Below the pieces are notes generated by a model, which was not told where the DNA came from, searched no databases, and saw nothing but the letters and a program-made list of their open reading frames with translations. The position numbers and the translations under genes are program-made. Shown here in pieces: positions 34,654-44,440 of a stretch of 64,000 nucleotides of DNA (positions are counted from its first letter, which is position 1; each line of letters opens with the position of its first letter). The stretch lies in contig NZ_PVEP01000001.1 in assembly GCF_002973535.1 (NCBI RefSeq), positions 248,001-312,000 of the forward strand, written 5' to 3'. Origin of the DNA: Albidovulum denitrificans. GTDB taxonomy: Bacteria; Pseudomonadota; Alphaproteobacteria; Rhodobacterales; Rhodobacteraceae.

Positions 34654-35589
34654 TCAGCGCGCGGTCTGGCCGATCCGGTCCATCTCGAACGGGGTCGATT
34701 GATAGATCTCGTTGATCCAGTTGCCGTAAAGCAGATGCGCATGGCTGCGCCAGCGGTTCAGCGGCCGGCGTGACGGATCGTCGCCGGGAAAGTAGTTGAC
34801 CGGGATCTGGATCGAGGCGCCCGCGACCTGGTTGTTCGCAAGGTCACGCTGATATTCCTCGTTCAGGGTGCCGCTGTCATATTCGAAATGGTTGAAGACA
34901 TAGATCGCCCGGTGGCCGGGATCCTCGACCAGCGCCGGGCCGACCTCATCCGAGTTCAGGAGAAGCCGCAGACCCGCCGCCTCGATCTCGTCCCGCCGCA
35001 TCTCGGTCCAGCGGCTGACAGGCATCACGAAATCGTCGGAGAAGCCGCGCAGATAGCCGCTTTGCGGGGCAAGGTTGGTGTGGCGGTAGCAGCCGAAAAG
35101 CTTGTGGTCGAGAAGGTATTTCTTCACGCCATGGAAATGGTTGATCATCGCCATCCCGCCCCAGCAGACGCCGAAGGTCGAATGCACGTTGGTCTGGGTC
35201 CAGTCCATCACCTCGCAAAGTTCGTCCCAATAGGTCACCTCTTCGAACGGCAGGTGTTCGATGGGCGCGCCGGTGATGATGAGGCCGTCGAACTTTTCCT
35301 CCTTCACCTCCTGAAAGGGGCGGTAGAAGGCCTCCATATGTTCGGCGGCGGTGTTGCGGGCCTGATGCTCGCTCATGCGGATCAGTTGAAAGTCGATCTG
35401 AAGGGGCGTCGCGCCGATCAGCCGGGCGAACTGGTTTTCGGTCTGGATCTTCTTCGGCATCAGGTTCAGAAGGCCGATCCGCAGGGGCCGGATGTCCTGA
35501 TGGCTGGCGCGGGCGGGCGACATCACCATGACGCCTTCCTTCGACAGCACGTCAAAGGCGGGAAGCGTCTCGGGCAGGGTGATGGGCAT
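34654..35589 (-). CDS. metA: Homoserine O-acyltransferase
   Basis: Acylates homoserine (with acetyl-CoA or succinyl-CoA) as the committing step of methionine synthesis. The 311-residue protein has [18 protein letters not shown], the nucleophile cysteine in FGVCWGGMA, and FNHFEYD. MetA-type enzymes from alphaproteobacteria mostly use acetyl-CoA, so the acyl donor is uncertain. It starts only 35 bases after the upstream ATPase gene. There is no room for the SAM-II riboswitch often found before this gene, so it is probably co-transcribed. Confidence 0.92.
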   Translation of the reverse strand: MPITLPETLPAFDVLSKEGVMVMSPARASHQDIRPLRIGLLNLMPKKIQTENQFARLIGATPLQIDFQLIRMSEHQARNTAAEHMEAFYRPFQEVKEEKFDGLIITGAPIEHLPFEEVTYWDELCEVMDWTQTNVHSTFGVCWGGMAMINHFHGVKKYLLDHKLFGCYRHTNLAPQSGYLRGFSDDFVMPVSRWTEMRRDEIEAAGLRLLLNSDEVGPALVEDPGHRAIYVFNHFEYDSGTLNEEYQRDLANNQVAGASIQIPVNYFPGDDPSRRPLNRWRSHAHLLYGNWINEIYQSTPFEMDRIGQTAR

Positions 35590-35624
35590 CTGATTTCTCC
35601 TGTGATGTCCCGGAGATAGAGCGG

Positions 35625-36488
35625 TCAGCCGCGCGCCTCAAGGGCCTTGGCGATCAGCGCGTCGAACTCCGCCGCACTCTGGATGCGCGCGACCTCGGCC
35701 GCCGGAACCGCGACGCCCCAGTTCCGCGCCATCGCCGCATAGGCGGGCTGGCGATGGGCGAGGACCTGGGAATAGCCCCAGCGCAGGAAGGCGTCGGGAT
35801 CGACCTTGTCTTCGGTCAGGTTGTTTTCGTCCAGGTAGCGCGCCCAGATCGTGTTCAGGAATTCCGGCTGGTAATAGATCGGCTTCGGCGCGCGGTCGAA
35901 GCGGCGGATCAGGTCGGCGGTGTTGGCCTCTGTCCCCTCGATCCAGACCAGAAGCAGGTTGTCCGACAGCGCCGTCAGCACCGGGTCGGCCGGATCGTCG
36001 GGGTTGACCACCTCACAGATCGAGCCGCCGGAATCGCAGACGAAATTGTCATAGCCGTAAAGCTCCCGCGCGCGGTCGATGAAGCGCGGCGTATCAAGCA
36101 GGGCAGAGATTTCGGCCCCGCGATGCTGATCCTGACGGCGCAGGTATTCTGCGAAAGGCACGCCACCCTTCGCCGGATCGCCCGGCTTGCCGAGATAGGT
36201 CGAGAGCGGCGCGAGGTTGTTGAAGGTGATGTTGGAAGAGATATGGACGGAATCCGTCAGCAAAAGCTCCCGCAGGAGCGGGACCTTCATCGCCTCGCGC
36301 TTGAAGTTGTCCGAGATATATTCGCCCATGTAGCGGGTGCCGATCCGGTAGTCGATCGAGTAGTGGAACCAGTCCCCCGCCGCCCGCAAAAGGTTGGAGA
36401 CATGGGTCTTGCCCAGCCCCGACATGCCAAAGAGAAGCACCTTCTTGCGCGGCGCGGCGCGCCAGTCGGAAGCGTTTTGATAGATCAT
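35625..36488 (-). CDS. P-loop ATPase/kinase-like protein of unknown function, next to metA
   Basis: A 287-residue soluble protein with a clear Walker A loop ([17 protein letters not shown], about residues 18-34). Then follow [22 protein letters not shown], an acidic strand [12 protein letters not shown] that may be Walker B-like, and [19 protein letters not shown]. The layout suggests a small-molecule kinase or nucleotide-dependent switch, but I do not recognise a named family. ATG 36488 is preded by GGGATGGGA; ATG 36497 is also possible. Co-transcription with metA hints at a role in sulfur amino-acid metabolism, which is inference only. Confidence 0.7.
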   Translation of the reverse strand: MIYQNASDWRAAPRKKVLLFGMSGLGKTHVSNLLRAAGDWFHYSIDYRIGTRYMGEYISDNFKREAMKVPLLRELLLTDSVHISSNITFNNLAPLSTYLGKPGDPAKGGVPFAEYLRRQDQHRGAEISALLDTPRFIDRARELYGYDNFVCDSGGSICEVVNPDDPADPVLTALSDNLLLVWIEGTEANTADLIRRFDRAPKPIYYQPEFLNTIWARYLDENNLTEDKVDPDAFLRWGYSQVLAHRQPAYAAMARNWGVAVPAAEVARIQSAAEFDALIAKALEARG

Positions 36489-36518
36489 CGGTCCCATCCC
36501 GGTTGGTCGGCGCCTGAC

Positions 36519-36611
36519 TATAGCATTTCGGGTTTGCAGTGAATCAGAAATCGAACTTATTTTGTTCGAATTCTGATACTTACTTTCTCAATGCAAACCC
36601 GAAACGCTTTA
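36519..36611. repeat. Palindromic repeat family A, copy 3 (full length)
   Basis: A 93-base two-tier palindrome. The outer arms TATAGCATTTCGGGTTTGCA and TGCAAACCCGAAACGCTTTA pair at 18 of 20 positions. The inner arms ATCAGAAATCGAAC (36543-36556) and GTTCGAATTCTGAT (36564-36577) pair at 13 of 14. Same length as the copy at 22722. It lies between two minus-strand genes. Confidence 0.88.
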
Positions 36612-36630
36612 GCCGGAACCGGAACGGATT

Positions 36631-37560
36631 TCACGCGCTTTCTTGTGTCCGGGCGCGGCGTTTCGGCCCGATGCGGCCATCAAGGATCAGCAGGCCCAGC
36701 GCCAGGATGCCGAAACCCAGATAGGCCGTCAGCGGCAGCGCCTCGCCATAGACCAGTGCGCCCAGCGCGATGGCAAAGGGCGGGATCAGCAGCGTGACAA
36801 GGCTGAGATTGCCCGCGCCCGCGACCTGAAGGACGGCGTAGTACAGCAGATAGGCGAGCGCCGAGGCCATCAGCGCAAGGTAGGCCAGCGCCGCCCATGT
36901 CGCGGGGGCGTAGCCGAACGTCGGGACCCCCTCGCGCCAAAGCGCCAGCGGGATCATCACCAGCGCCGCGCCCGTCACCATCCCCGCCGCCGACACCTCG
37001 GGCCGCAGGCCCTTCAGCGCCACGCGCCCATAGGCCGCCGCACAGGCGTAAGAGAGGCAGGCCCCGAGGATCGCGATCTGCCCCAGCGACCGGGGATCGA
37101 ACGCGAAAAGATGGCCCACCCCCATCGCCATCGCCACGCCGGTGAAGCCCAGCGCGACGCCAAGCCCCTTGCGCAGGGTCAGCCTCTCATCCGCGAAGAC
37201 CAGCGCCGACAGCAGGACCGCGAAGATCGCCGTCGCCGCGTTGAGGATCGCGGCAAGGCCCGATTCCACCTGCGTCTGGCCCCAGACGATCAGCGTGAAG
37301 GGGATCACGTTGTTCAAAAGCCCCATGATCAGGAACCGCCCGGCATGGCGCCCGCCCGGAAGCGCCAGCCCGCGCCAGAAGATCCAGCCCCAGAGGACAA
37401 TCGCCGCGCCCCCGACCCGGAAGGCAACGGTGGTCAGCACGCCGACCTCTTCCAGCGCCGCGCGGTTGGACAGGAACGATCCGCCCCAGATCAGCGCAAG
37501 CAGAAGGAGAAGCGCCCAGGCGCGGGGGGAGAGGTTCTGTTGGGGAATATTCCGTGTCAT
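36631..37560 (-). CDS. EamA/DMT family transporter
   Basis: A 309-residue protein with ten predicted transmembrane helices arranged as two EamA repeats (LIWGGSFLSNRAALEEVGVL near the start, VLLSALVFADERLTLRKGLGVALGFTGV in the middle). Drug/metabolite exporters of this family move amino acids, nucleotides-related solutes or drugs; the substrate is not predictable here. It is a single gene between a repeat element and the FadL-type porin gene. Confidence 0.87.
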   Translation of the reverse strand: MTRNIPQQNLSPRAWALLLLLALIWGGSFLSNRAALEEVGVLTTVAFRVGGAAIVLWGWIFWRGLALPGGRHAGRFLIMGLLNNVIPFTLIVWGQTQVESGLAAILNAATAIFAVLLSALVFADERLTLRKGLGVALGFTGVAMAMGVGHLFAFDPRSLGQIAILGACLSYACAAAYGRVALKGLRPEVSAAGMVTGAALVMIPLALWREGVPTFGYAPATWAALAYLALMASALAYLLYYAVLQVAGAGNLSLVTLLIPPFAIALGALVYGEALPLTAYLGFGILALGLLILDGRIGPKRRARTQESA

Positions 37561-37624
37561 GGCGCGTTGCTACCCGCGCCCGCAGCCCCCCGCCACCCGG
37601 AACTTGCGCATAGGCGAAACGGAA

Positions 37625-37650
37625 ACGGCCCCGCGCGATGGCGGGGCCGT
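37625..37650 (-). terminator. Probable terminator of the FadL-type gene
   Basis: Perfect 10-bp stem (ACGGCCCCGC and GCGGGGCCGT) with a six-base loop, 22 bases past the stop codon at 37673. On the minus strand it is followed by only a short T-rich stretch. Confidence 0.6.
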
Positions 37651-37672
37651 CCGTCGGTCGGTGACCGAAAGC

Positions 37673-38719
37673 TCAGAACGTATAGCCGACGCGGATGCCG
37701 ACGCCGATGCCGTCATTGCCCTTGAACTGCGAGCCGATGCTGGTCGTCGTCGCATCGCCGATGTCGTAATAGCTGACGGCGCCGGTGATCTCGACATTGT
37801 CGACCTTGTAGGTCGCGGCCAGCGCGATGCTCTTGTAGCCATCGGTCGGGGCAAGGTTGCCGACCGGCACGCCTGCCTTCGGTTCATAGCCAAGCACGAC
37901 CGCGCCGGACCAGTTTTCGTTGAACTTGCGGCCAAGGCCCAGCGTATAGGTCAGCACGTTGCTCTTGCCGTCGGCCAGCGGGTTCGCGGGATATTCCGGC
38001 GGCGCGATGTTGAAGCGCGTCCATTCACGCCATTTGACCGAGCCGAACAGAAGCGTGTCCTTGGCGATGCCGGTCTGGAACTCCAGATGCACCGATTGCG
38101 GGATCTCCACATCGAAGGGGTTGGCCGAATTGTCGGTGAAGGTATGCGTGATCGCCGAATTGTAGGTCAGCGAGACCCGCAGCGCGATGTCCGGCTTTTC
38201 ATACGCCACGCCCAGGACATAGCCCAGATCGTTCTGCCGATCGACGCTCAGCGCGTAGGGGCCACCGCCCGAGGGCAGGTTCAGCGAGGCATCGGTCGAC
38301 TGAAGACGCAGGCCGCCATAGGCGCTGAAATTGCTGGGGAAGCGATAGCGCAGAAGGCCGGTGACGGCCGTGGACTTCACCTCGGCCGTCGCGCCGGTGA
38401 ACGGATAGCCGGTCCCCGTCGGATAGCTGACATCCGCCCCGATCGGCTGGTCCACGATCACCGCCATGTCAAGCTGATCGCTCAGCGCGCGCTTGTAGGC
38501 GAAGGAATAGGTCACATAGTCCCCGGCCATGTCGCCGCTGGAGACCGCGCCCATGAAGACGCCGCTGACCGAGGGCTGAAAGCTCCCGAGGCTGAACTCC
38601 ATGTAATTCCCGCTTTTGAACAGCGGCGCGACAGACTGGTTTGAACGCTCGATCCCCCCCGCAAGGGCGGAGCCGGCACCAAGCGCGAGGATACTCGCAG
38701 TCGTAAGAACACGTCCCAT
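37673..38719 (-). CDS. OmpP1/FadL family outer membrane transporter
   Basis: A 348-residue outer-membrane barrel of the long-chain fatty acid / hydrophobic compound transporter family. It has a signal peptide (MGRVLTTASILALGAGSALA), then GGIERSNQSVAPLFKSGNYMEFSLG, many amphipathic strands and the C-terminal GIGVGIRVGYTF with terminal Phe. It takes up hydrophobic substrates through the barrel. ATG 38719 gives a compact signal peptide and has AGGG about nine bases upstream; 38728 is nearly equivalent. It is a single gene with a terminator hairpin downstream. Confidence 0.87.
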   Translation of the reverse strand: MGRVLTTASILALGAGSALAGGIERSNQSVAPLFKSGNYMEFSLGSFQPSVSGVFMGAVSSGDMAGDYVTYSFAYKRALSDQLDMAVIVDQPIGADVSYPTGTGYPFTGATAEVKSTAVTGLLRYRFPSNFSAYGGLRLQSTDASLNLPSGGGPYALSVDRQNDLGYVLGVAYEKPDIALRVSLTYNSAITHTFTDNSANPFDVEIPQSVHLEFQTGIAKDTLLFGSVKWREWTRFNIAPPEYPANPLADGKSNVLTYTLGLGRKFNENWSGAVVLGYEPKAGVPVGNLAPTDGYKSIALAATYKVDNVEITGAVSYYDIGDATTTSIGSQFKGNDGIGVGIRVGYTF

Positions 38720-38806
38720 CACACTCATCCCTAACGTGTTGGTTCTTGATTGCGTCAGAGTGACGCGGGCAGAGGCCTGCGTCAATTCGTGACGCTGCGT
38801 AGCGGG

Positions 38807-39721
38807 CTAAACCGTGCGGTCTGTGGCCGGTTTGCCCCGGCTTTCGGCCCGCAGGTTCAGCCAGTTGGCGCCGAAGATCACCGCGCCGCCGACGATGACC
38901 CAGCGGTCGAAGGGTTCGGCGTAAAACAGCATCCCGATGATCGCGATCAGCGGCAGGCGCAGGAAGTCGATGGGGGTCACGATGGTGGCGGGCGCCAGTG
39001 ACAGCGCCTTGGTCAGGCCCAGATGCGCGACGATGCCGGACACGCCCATCACGAGGACCCAGGGTACGACAGGGGCCGAGGGCAGGGCGATGTCACCGTC
39101 CCACCCGGCCGAGATCAGCGCGAAAACACTCTGCGTCAGCGTCAGCCAGAAGAGGATGCAGAAGACCGAGACGATCCGCGTCAGCCGTTTCGTCAGGATC
39201 GCCGCGCCCGCAAAGCTGACCGCGCAGCCCAAGGCCACCAGAAGTCCGAAGGACAGGCCATCGGCGCCGAAGGGCCGCGCGACGATCAGGATGCCGGAAA
39301 ACCCGATCAGCGCCGCCACCAGCCGCCGCCGCGTGAGTTGTTCGGACAGGAAAAGCGGCGCCAGCAGCGCCACGATGATGGGCGAGGAAAACTCCACCGC
39401 GAAAAGCTGCGCCATCGGGATCAGCATCAGCGCGATCAGCCACAGGACCTGCCCGGCGAAATGGATGCCATGGCGGATGATTTGCAGGTCAAGCCTGCGG
39501 GTGGTGATCTCTGCCATCCGCCCCGAGACGACAACGACCGCCAGCACCAGAACGAAGCCGATCAACGAGCGGTAGAGCATCATCTCGAACGGATCGAGGT
39601 CCCGCGCGATCTGACGGCCCGAAACCGCCAGCGCGCAGAAGCCGAAGATCGAACAGCTCATCCACAGCGCGGCGGCAAGCGGCCGGTTGTCGGTCTGGTA
39701 AGAGGGCGCACCACGAAACAT
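38807..39721 (-). CDS. EamA/DMT family transporter
   Basis: A 304-residue integral membrane protein with ten hydrophobic helices and two EamA halves (LWMSCSIFGFCALAVSGRQIARDLDPFEMMLYRSLIG; PATIVTPIDFLRLPLIAIIGMLFYAEPF). Not closely similar to the transporter at 36631, so not a recent duplicate. ATG 39721 has CAGGGG a few bases upstream; longer starts (39844, 39892) would add non-membrane residues. It is divergent from the TDT gene at 39881. Confidence 0.85.
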   Translation of the reverse strand: MFRGAPSYQTDNRPLAAALWMSCSIFGFCALAVSGRQIARDLDPFEMMLYRSLIGFVLVLAVVVVSGRMAEITTRRLDLQIIRHGIHFAGQVLWLIALMLIPMAQLFAVEFSSPIIVALLAPLFLSEQLTRRRLVAALIGFSGILIVARPFGADGLSFGLLVALGCAVSFAGAAILTKRLTRIVSVFCILFWLTLTQSVFALISAGWDGDIALPSAPVVPWVLVMGVSGIVAHLGLTKALSLAPATIVTPIDFLRLPLIAIIGMLFYAEPFDRWVIVGGAVIFGANWLNLRAESRGKPATDRTV

Positions 39722-39880
39722 GCGCCCCTGATCGCCGCTTGCCGCGCCATTGTCCAGCGCCCCCGATGCGCGGCCCCTCTGCGTCAGCGCGCAAGTTTTC
39801 GGGCCACCGGACAATTTGCCGCTCGTCCGACTCAGCCGTTCCATGCAAGATGAAGAAAAATCGACAAGGGGCAGGCAGAT

Positions 39881-40846
39881 ATGGCATTTCACCCACCGGC
39901 ACCCACGCCGCCCGGTCTGTGGCGGCGCACGCCTCCGGCCATCTTTCCGTCAATCATGGGGCTTTTCGGCCTTGGCATCGCCTGGCGGCGGGGTATCGCG
40001 GTTTTTGGCCTGCCCGACGGGCTGAGCGAGGCGATCCTTGGCGCCACGACGCTGCTTTTCCTTTTTGCGGCGATGGCTTACGCCGTGAAGCTGATGCGCC
40101 GCCCGACCGTCCTGGCCGAGGATCTGAGGATTCTTCCGGGGCGCGCGGGGGTCGGCACGGCGGTGCTGTGCATCTACCTTCTGGCGATGACCGTCACGCC
40201 CTATGACGCGGCCTCGGCGCGCGCGATTCTCATGGCCGGGCTGGCGGTCCACAGCATCTTCGTGCTGGTTCTGATCTATGTCCTTGCCACCGGCCCGGCG
40301 CCGCAGCGGCGTGTGACGCCGGTCTGGCATCTGAACTTTGTCGGCTACATCATCGCCGCGCTGGCCGCCGTAGGGCTGGGATACGAGGCGATGGCGCTGA
40401 TCCTCTTCGGCCTTTCCGCGCTGATGGCGGCCTTCATCTGGGCGGTCAGCATCGAGCAGTTCGTGCGTGAGGATGTGCCTGCGCCGCTGCGCCCGCTTCT
40501 GGCCATTCACCTCGCGCCTGTGGCGCTGCTGGGCCTTGTCGCGAAGGGGCTGGGGATGGAGGCCGTCACCATGGGCTGCGCGGGCATCGCCGGGCTGATC
40601 GTGCTGTGGATGCTGGCACGGCTGCGCTGGCTGACGGAGTCGGGGTTTTCCGCGCTTTGGGGTGCCTTCACCTTTCCCATCGCCGCGACCGCCTCGCTCT
40701 GGCTGGTGCTGGGCGGGGCGTGGCGCTGGCCGGGGCTGGCGCTGCTGACCGTCGCGACCATCGTGATCCCGGCCATCGCCTTCAAGGTGGTGCAGGCCTG
40801 GGCCAAGGGGCAGCTTGCCGTCAAGACCAACGCCGCGATTGCCTGA
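39881..40846 (+). CDS. TDT/SLAC1 family transporter (tellurite-resistance protein-like)
   Basis: A 321-residue protein with about ten transmembrane helices, resembling the tellurite-resistance/dicarboxylate transporter (TehA/SLAC1) family: FPSIMGLFGLGIAWRR at the start and SALWGAFTFPIAATASLWLV in the later half. Homologues are anion channels or sulfite/dicarboxylate exporters. The ribosome-binding site before ATG 39881 is weak. It converges on the amidotransferase gene at 40856. Confidence 0.82.
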   Translation: MAFHPPAPTPPGLWRRTPPAIFPSIMGLFGLGIAWRRGIAVFGLPDGLSEAILGATTLLFLFAAMAYAVKLMRRPTVLAEDLRILPGRAGVGTAVLCIYLLAMTVTPYDAASARAILMAGLAVHSIFVLVLIYVLATGPAPQRRVTPVWHLNFVGYIIAALAAVGLGYEAMALILFGLSALMAAFIWAVSIEQFVREDVPAPLRPLLAIHLAPVALLGLVAKGLGMEAVTMGCAGIAGLIVLWMLARLRWLTESGFSALWGAFTFPIAATASLWLVLGGAWRWPGLALLTVATIVIPAIAFKVVQAWAKGQLAVKTNAAIA

Positions 40847-40855
40847 GGGCAGGGG

Positions 40856-43151
<2,296 letters not shown>

Positions 43152-43167
43152 TGCGCGGGCCGTCTGA

Positions 43168-44337
43168 ATGACCCCCGAAGCGCGCATCGCGGCGGCGATC
43201 CCCATTCTTGATGCCGTTCTGGGCGGCCAGGCGGCGGAGCAGGCGCTGACCCGCTGGGCGCGCGGCAGCCGTTTCGCGGGATCGCGCGACCGGGCGGCGG
43301 TGCGGGACCATGTCTATGACGCGCTGCGCTGCCGCCGGTCTTTCGCGGCCCTTGGCGGGGCGGAGACGGGTCGGGGCCTGATGATCGGCCTGCTGCGCGC
43401 GGGCGGCGTGGCGCCGGAAAGCCTGTTCACCGGCGCGGGCTACGGCCCGGAGCCGCTGACGGCGGAGGAGGGGGCGCTGCCCCCGGACCTGACCACGCTG
43501 CCGCGCGGGGTGCGCCTTGACTGCCCCGACTGGCTGCTGCCCGACTTCGACGCGGCTTTGGGCGATAGCGCCGATGAGGTCCTTGCCCGGATGCGCCAGC
43601 GCGCGCCGGTCTGTCTGCGCGCCAATGCGCGTCAGGGGCGTGAGGCGGCGGCACGGGCGCTGGCGGCGGAGGGGATTGAAACGATCCTCGCAGATGGGGC
43701 GAGCTTCGCGCTGGAAGTGGTTGCCAACGCACAGAAAATCAAGACATCAACGGCCTATTCCGAGGGACTGGTGGAGCTTCAGGACCTTTCCCCCCAATGC
43801 GCGGTCGAGGCGCTGCCGCTGCAAGACGGGATGCGGGTGCTGGACTATTGCGCGGGCGGCGGCGGCAAGACGCTTGCCATGGCCGCGCGGGCCGATCTGG
43901 CCCTGACCGCGCATGACGCGATCCCCGCGCGGATGAAGGACCTGCCCACCCGCGCCGCCCGCGCAGGCATTGCGGTGACGCAGGCCGACACCGGGGCGCT
44001 GGCCAAGATGGCGCCCTTCGATCTTGTCCTGACCGACGTTCCTTGTTCCGGCACCGGCACCTGGCGCCGCGGACCCGAGGCGAAGTGGACGCTGACGCCG
44101 GATCGTCTGGCTGACCTTCTGACGCTGCAAGCCGACATCCTCGACCGTGCGGCGGCGCATGTCGCCCCTGGCGGCTGGCTGATCTACATGACCTGTTCGC
44201 TGCTAAGCCCTGAAAATCGCGGCCAGATCGACCGATTCCTGGCCCGAAACCACGGCTTCGCCCTGCGACATGAGCGCCTTTTCACCCCCCTTGAGGGCGG
44301 TGACGGTTTCTATGCCGCACATCTCTCACGCGTCTGA
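43168..44337 (+). CDS. rsmB: RsmB/NOP family 16S rRNA m5C methyltransferase
   Basis: SAM-dependent RNA cytosine-C5 methyltransferase, probably for 16S rRNA C967. The N-terminal NusB-like helical region (IPILDAVLGGQAAEQALTRWARGSRFAGSRDRAAVRDHVYDALRCRRS) is followed by the Rossmann core with CAGGGGKTLAMA, and the two catalytic cysteines appear in TDVPCSGTGTWRR and YMTCSLLSPEN. 389 residues, slightly shorter than the enterobacterial protein. The 103-base gap downstream carries a CtrA-type palindrome that may double as its terminator. Confidence 0.88.
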   Translation: MTPEARIAAAIPILDAVLGGQAAEQALTRWARGSRFAGSRDRAAVRDHVYDALRCRRSFAALGGAETGRGLMIGLLRAGGVAPESLFTGAGYGPEPLTAEEGALPPDLTTLPRGVRLDCPDWLLPDFDAALGDSADEVLARMRQRAPVCLRANARQGREAAARALAAEGIETILADGASFALEVVANAQKIKTSTAYSEGLVELQDLSPQCAVEALPLQDGMRVLDYCAGGGGKTLAMAARADLALTAHDAIPARMKDLPTRAARAGIAVTQADTGALAKMAPFDLVLTDVPCSGTGTWRRGPEAKWTLTPDRLADLLTLQADILDRAAAHVAPGGWLIYMTCSLLSPENRGQIDRFLARNHGFALRHERLFTPLEGGDGFYAAHLSRV

Positions 44338-44375
44338 CTTAAAATTTGCACAATTTTAGATTGTGAAATGACGAC

Positions 44376-44394
44376 GGTTAAGCCCGGCTTAACC
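44376..44394. promoter_or_regulatory. CtrA box (TTAA-N7-TTAAC) upstream of cckA
   Basis: The sequence TTAAGCCCGGCTTAAC (44378-44393) is a perfect match to the CtrA consensus TTAA-N7-TTAAC and lies 47 bases before the cckA start codon. It is embedded in a 9-bp-arm palindrome followed by TCTTT, so a role as terminator of rsmB is an alternative. Confidence 0.7.
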
Positions 44395-44440
44395 TCTTTC
44401 CGCGCGAATGCGAGGGAACCGAAGTCAGAGGAGTTTCGCG

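Noticed and set aside
35590-35624. Possible SAM-II riboswitch before metA
   Set aside because: Only 35 bases separate metA from the upstream gene, and no pseudoknot-forming sequence fits.
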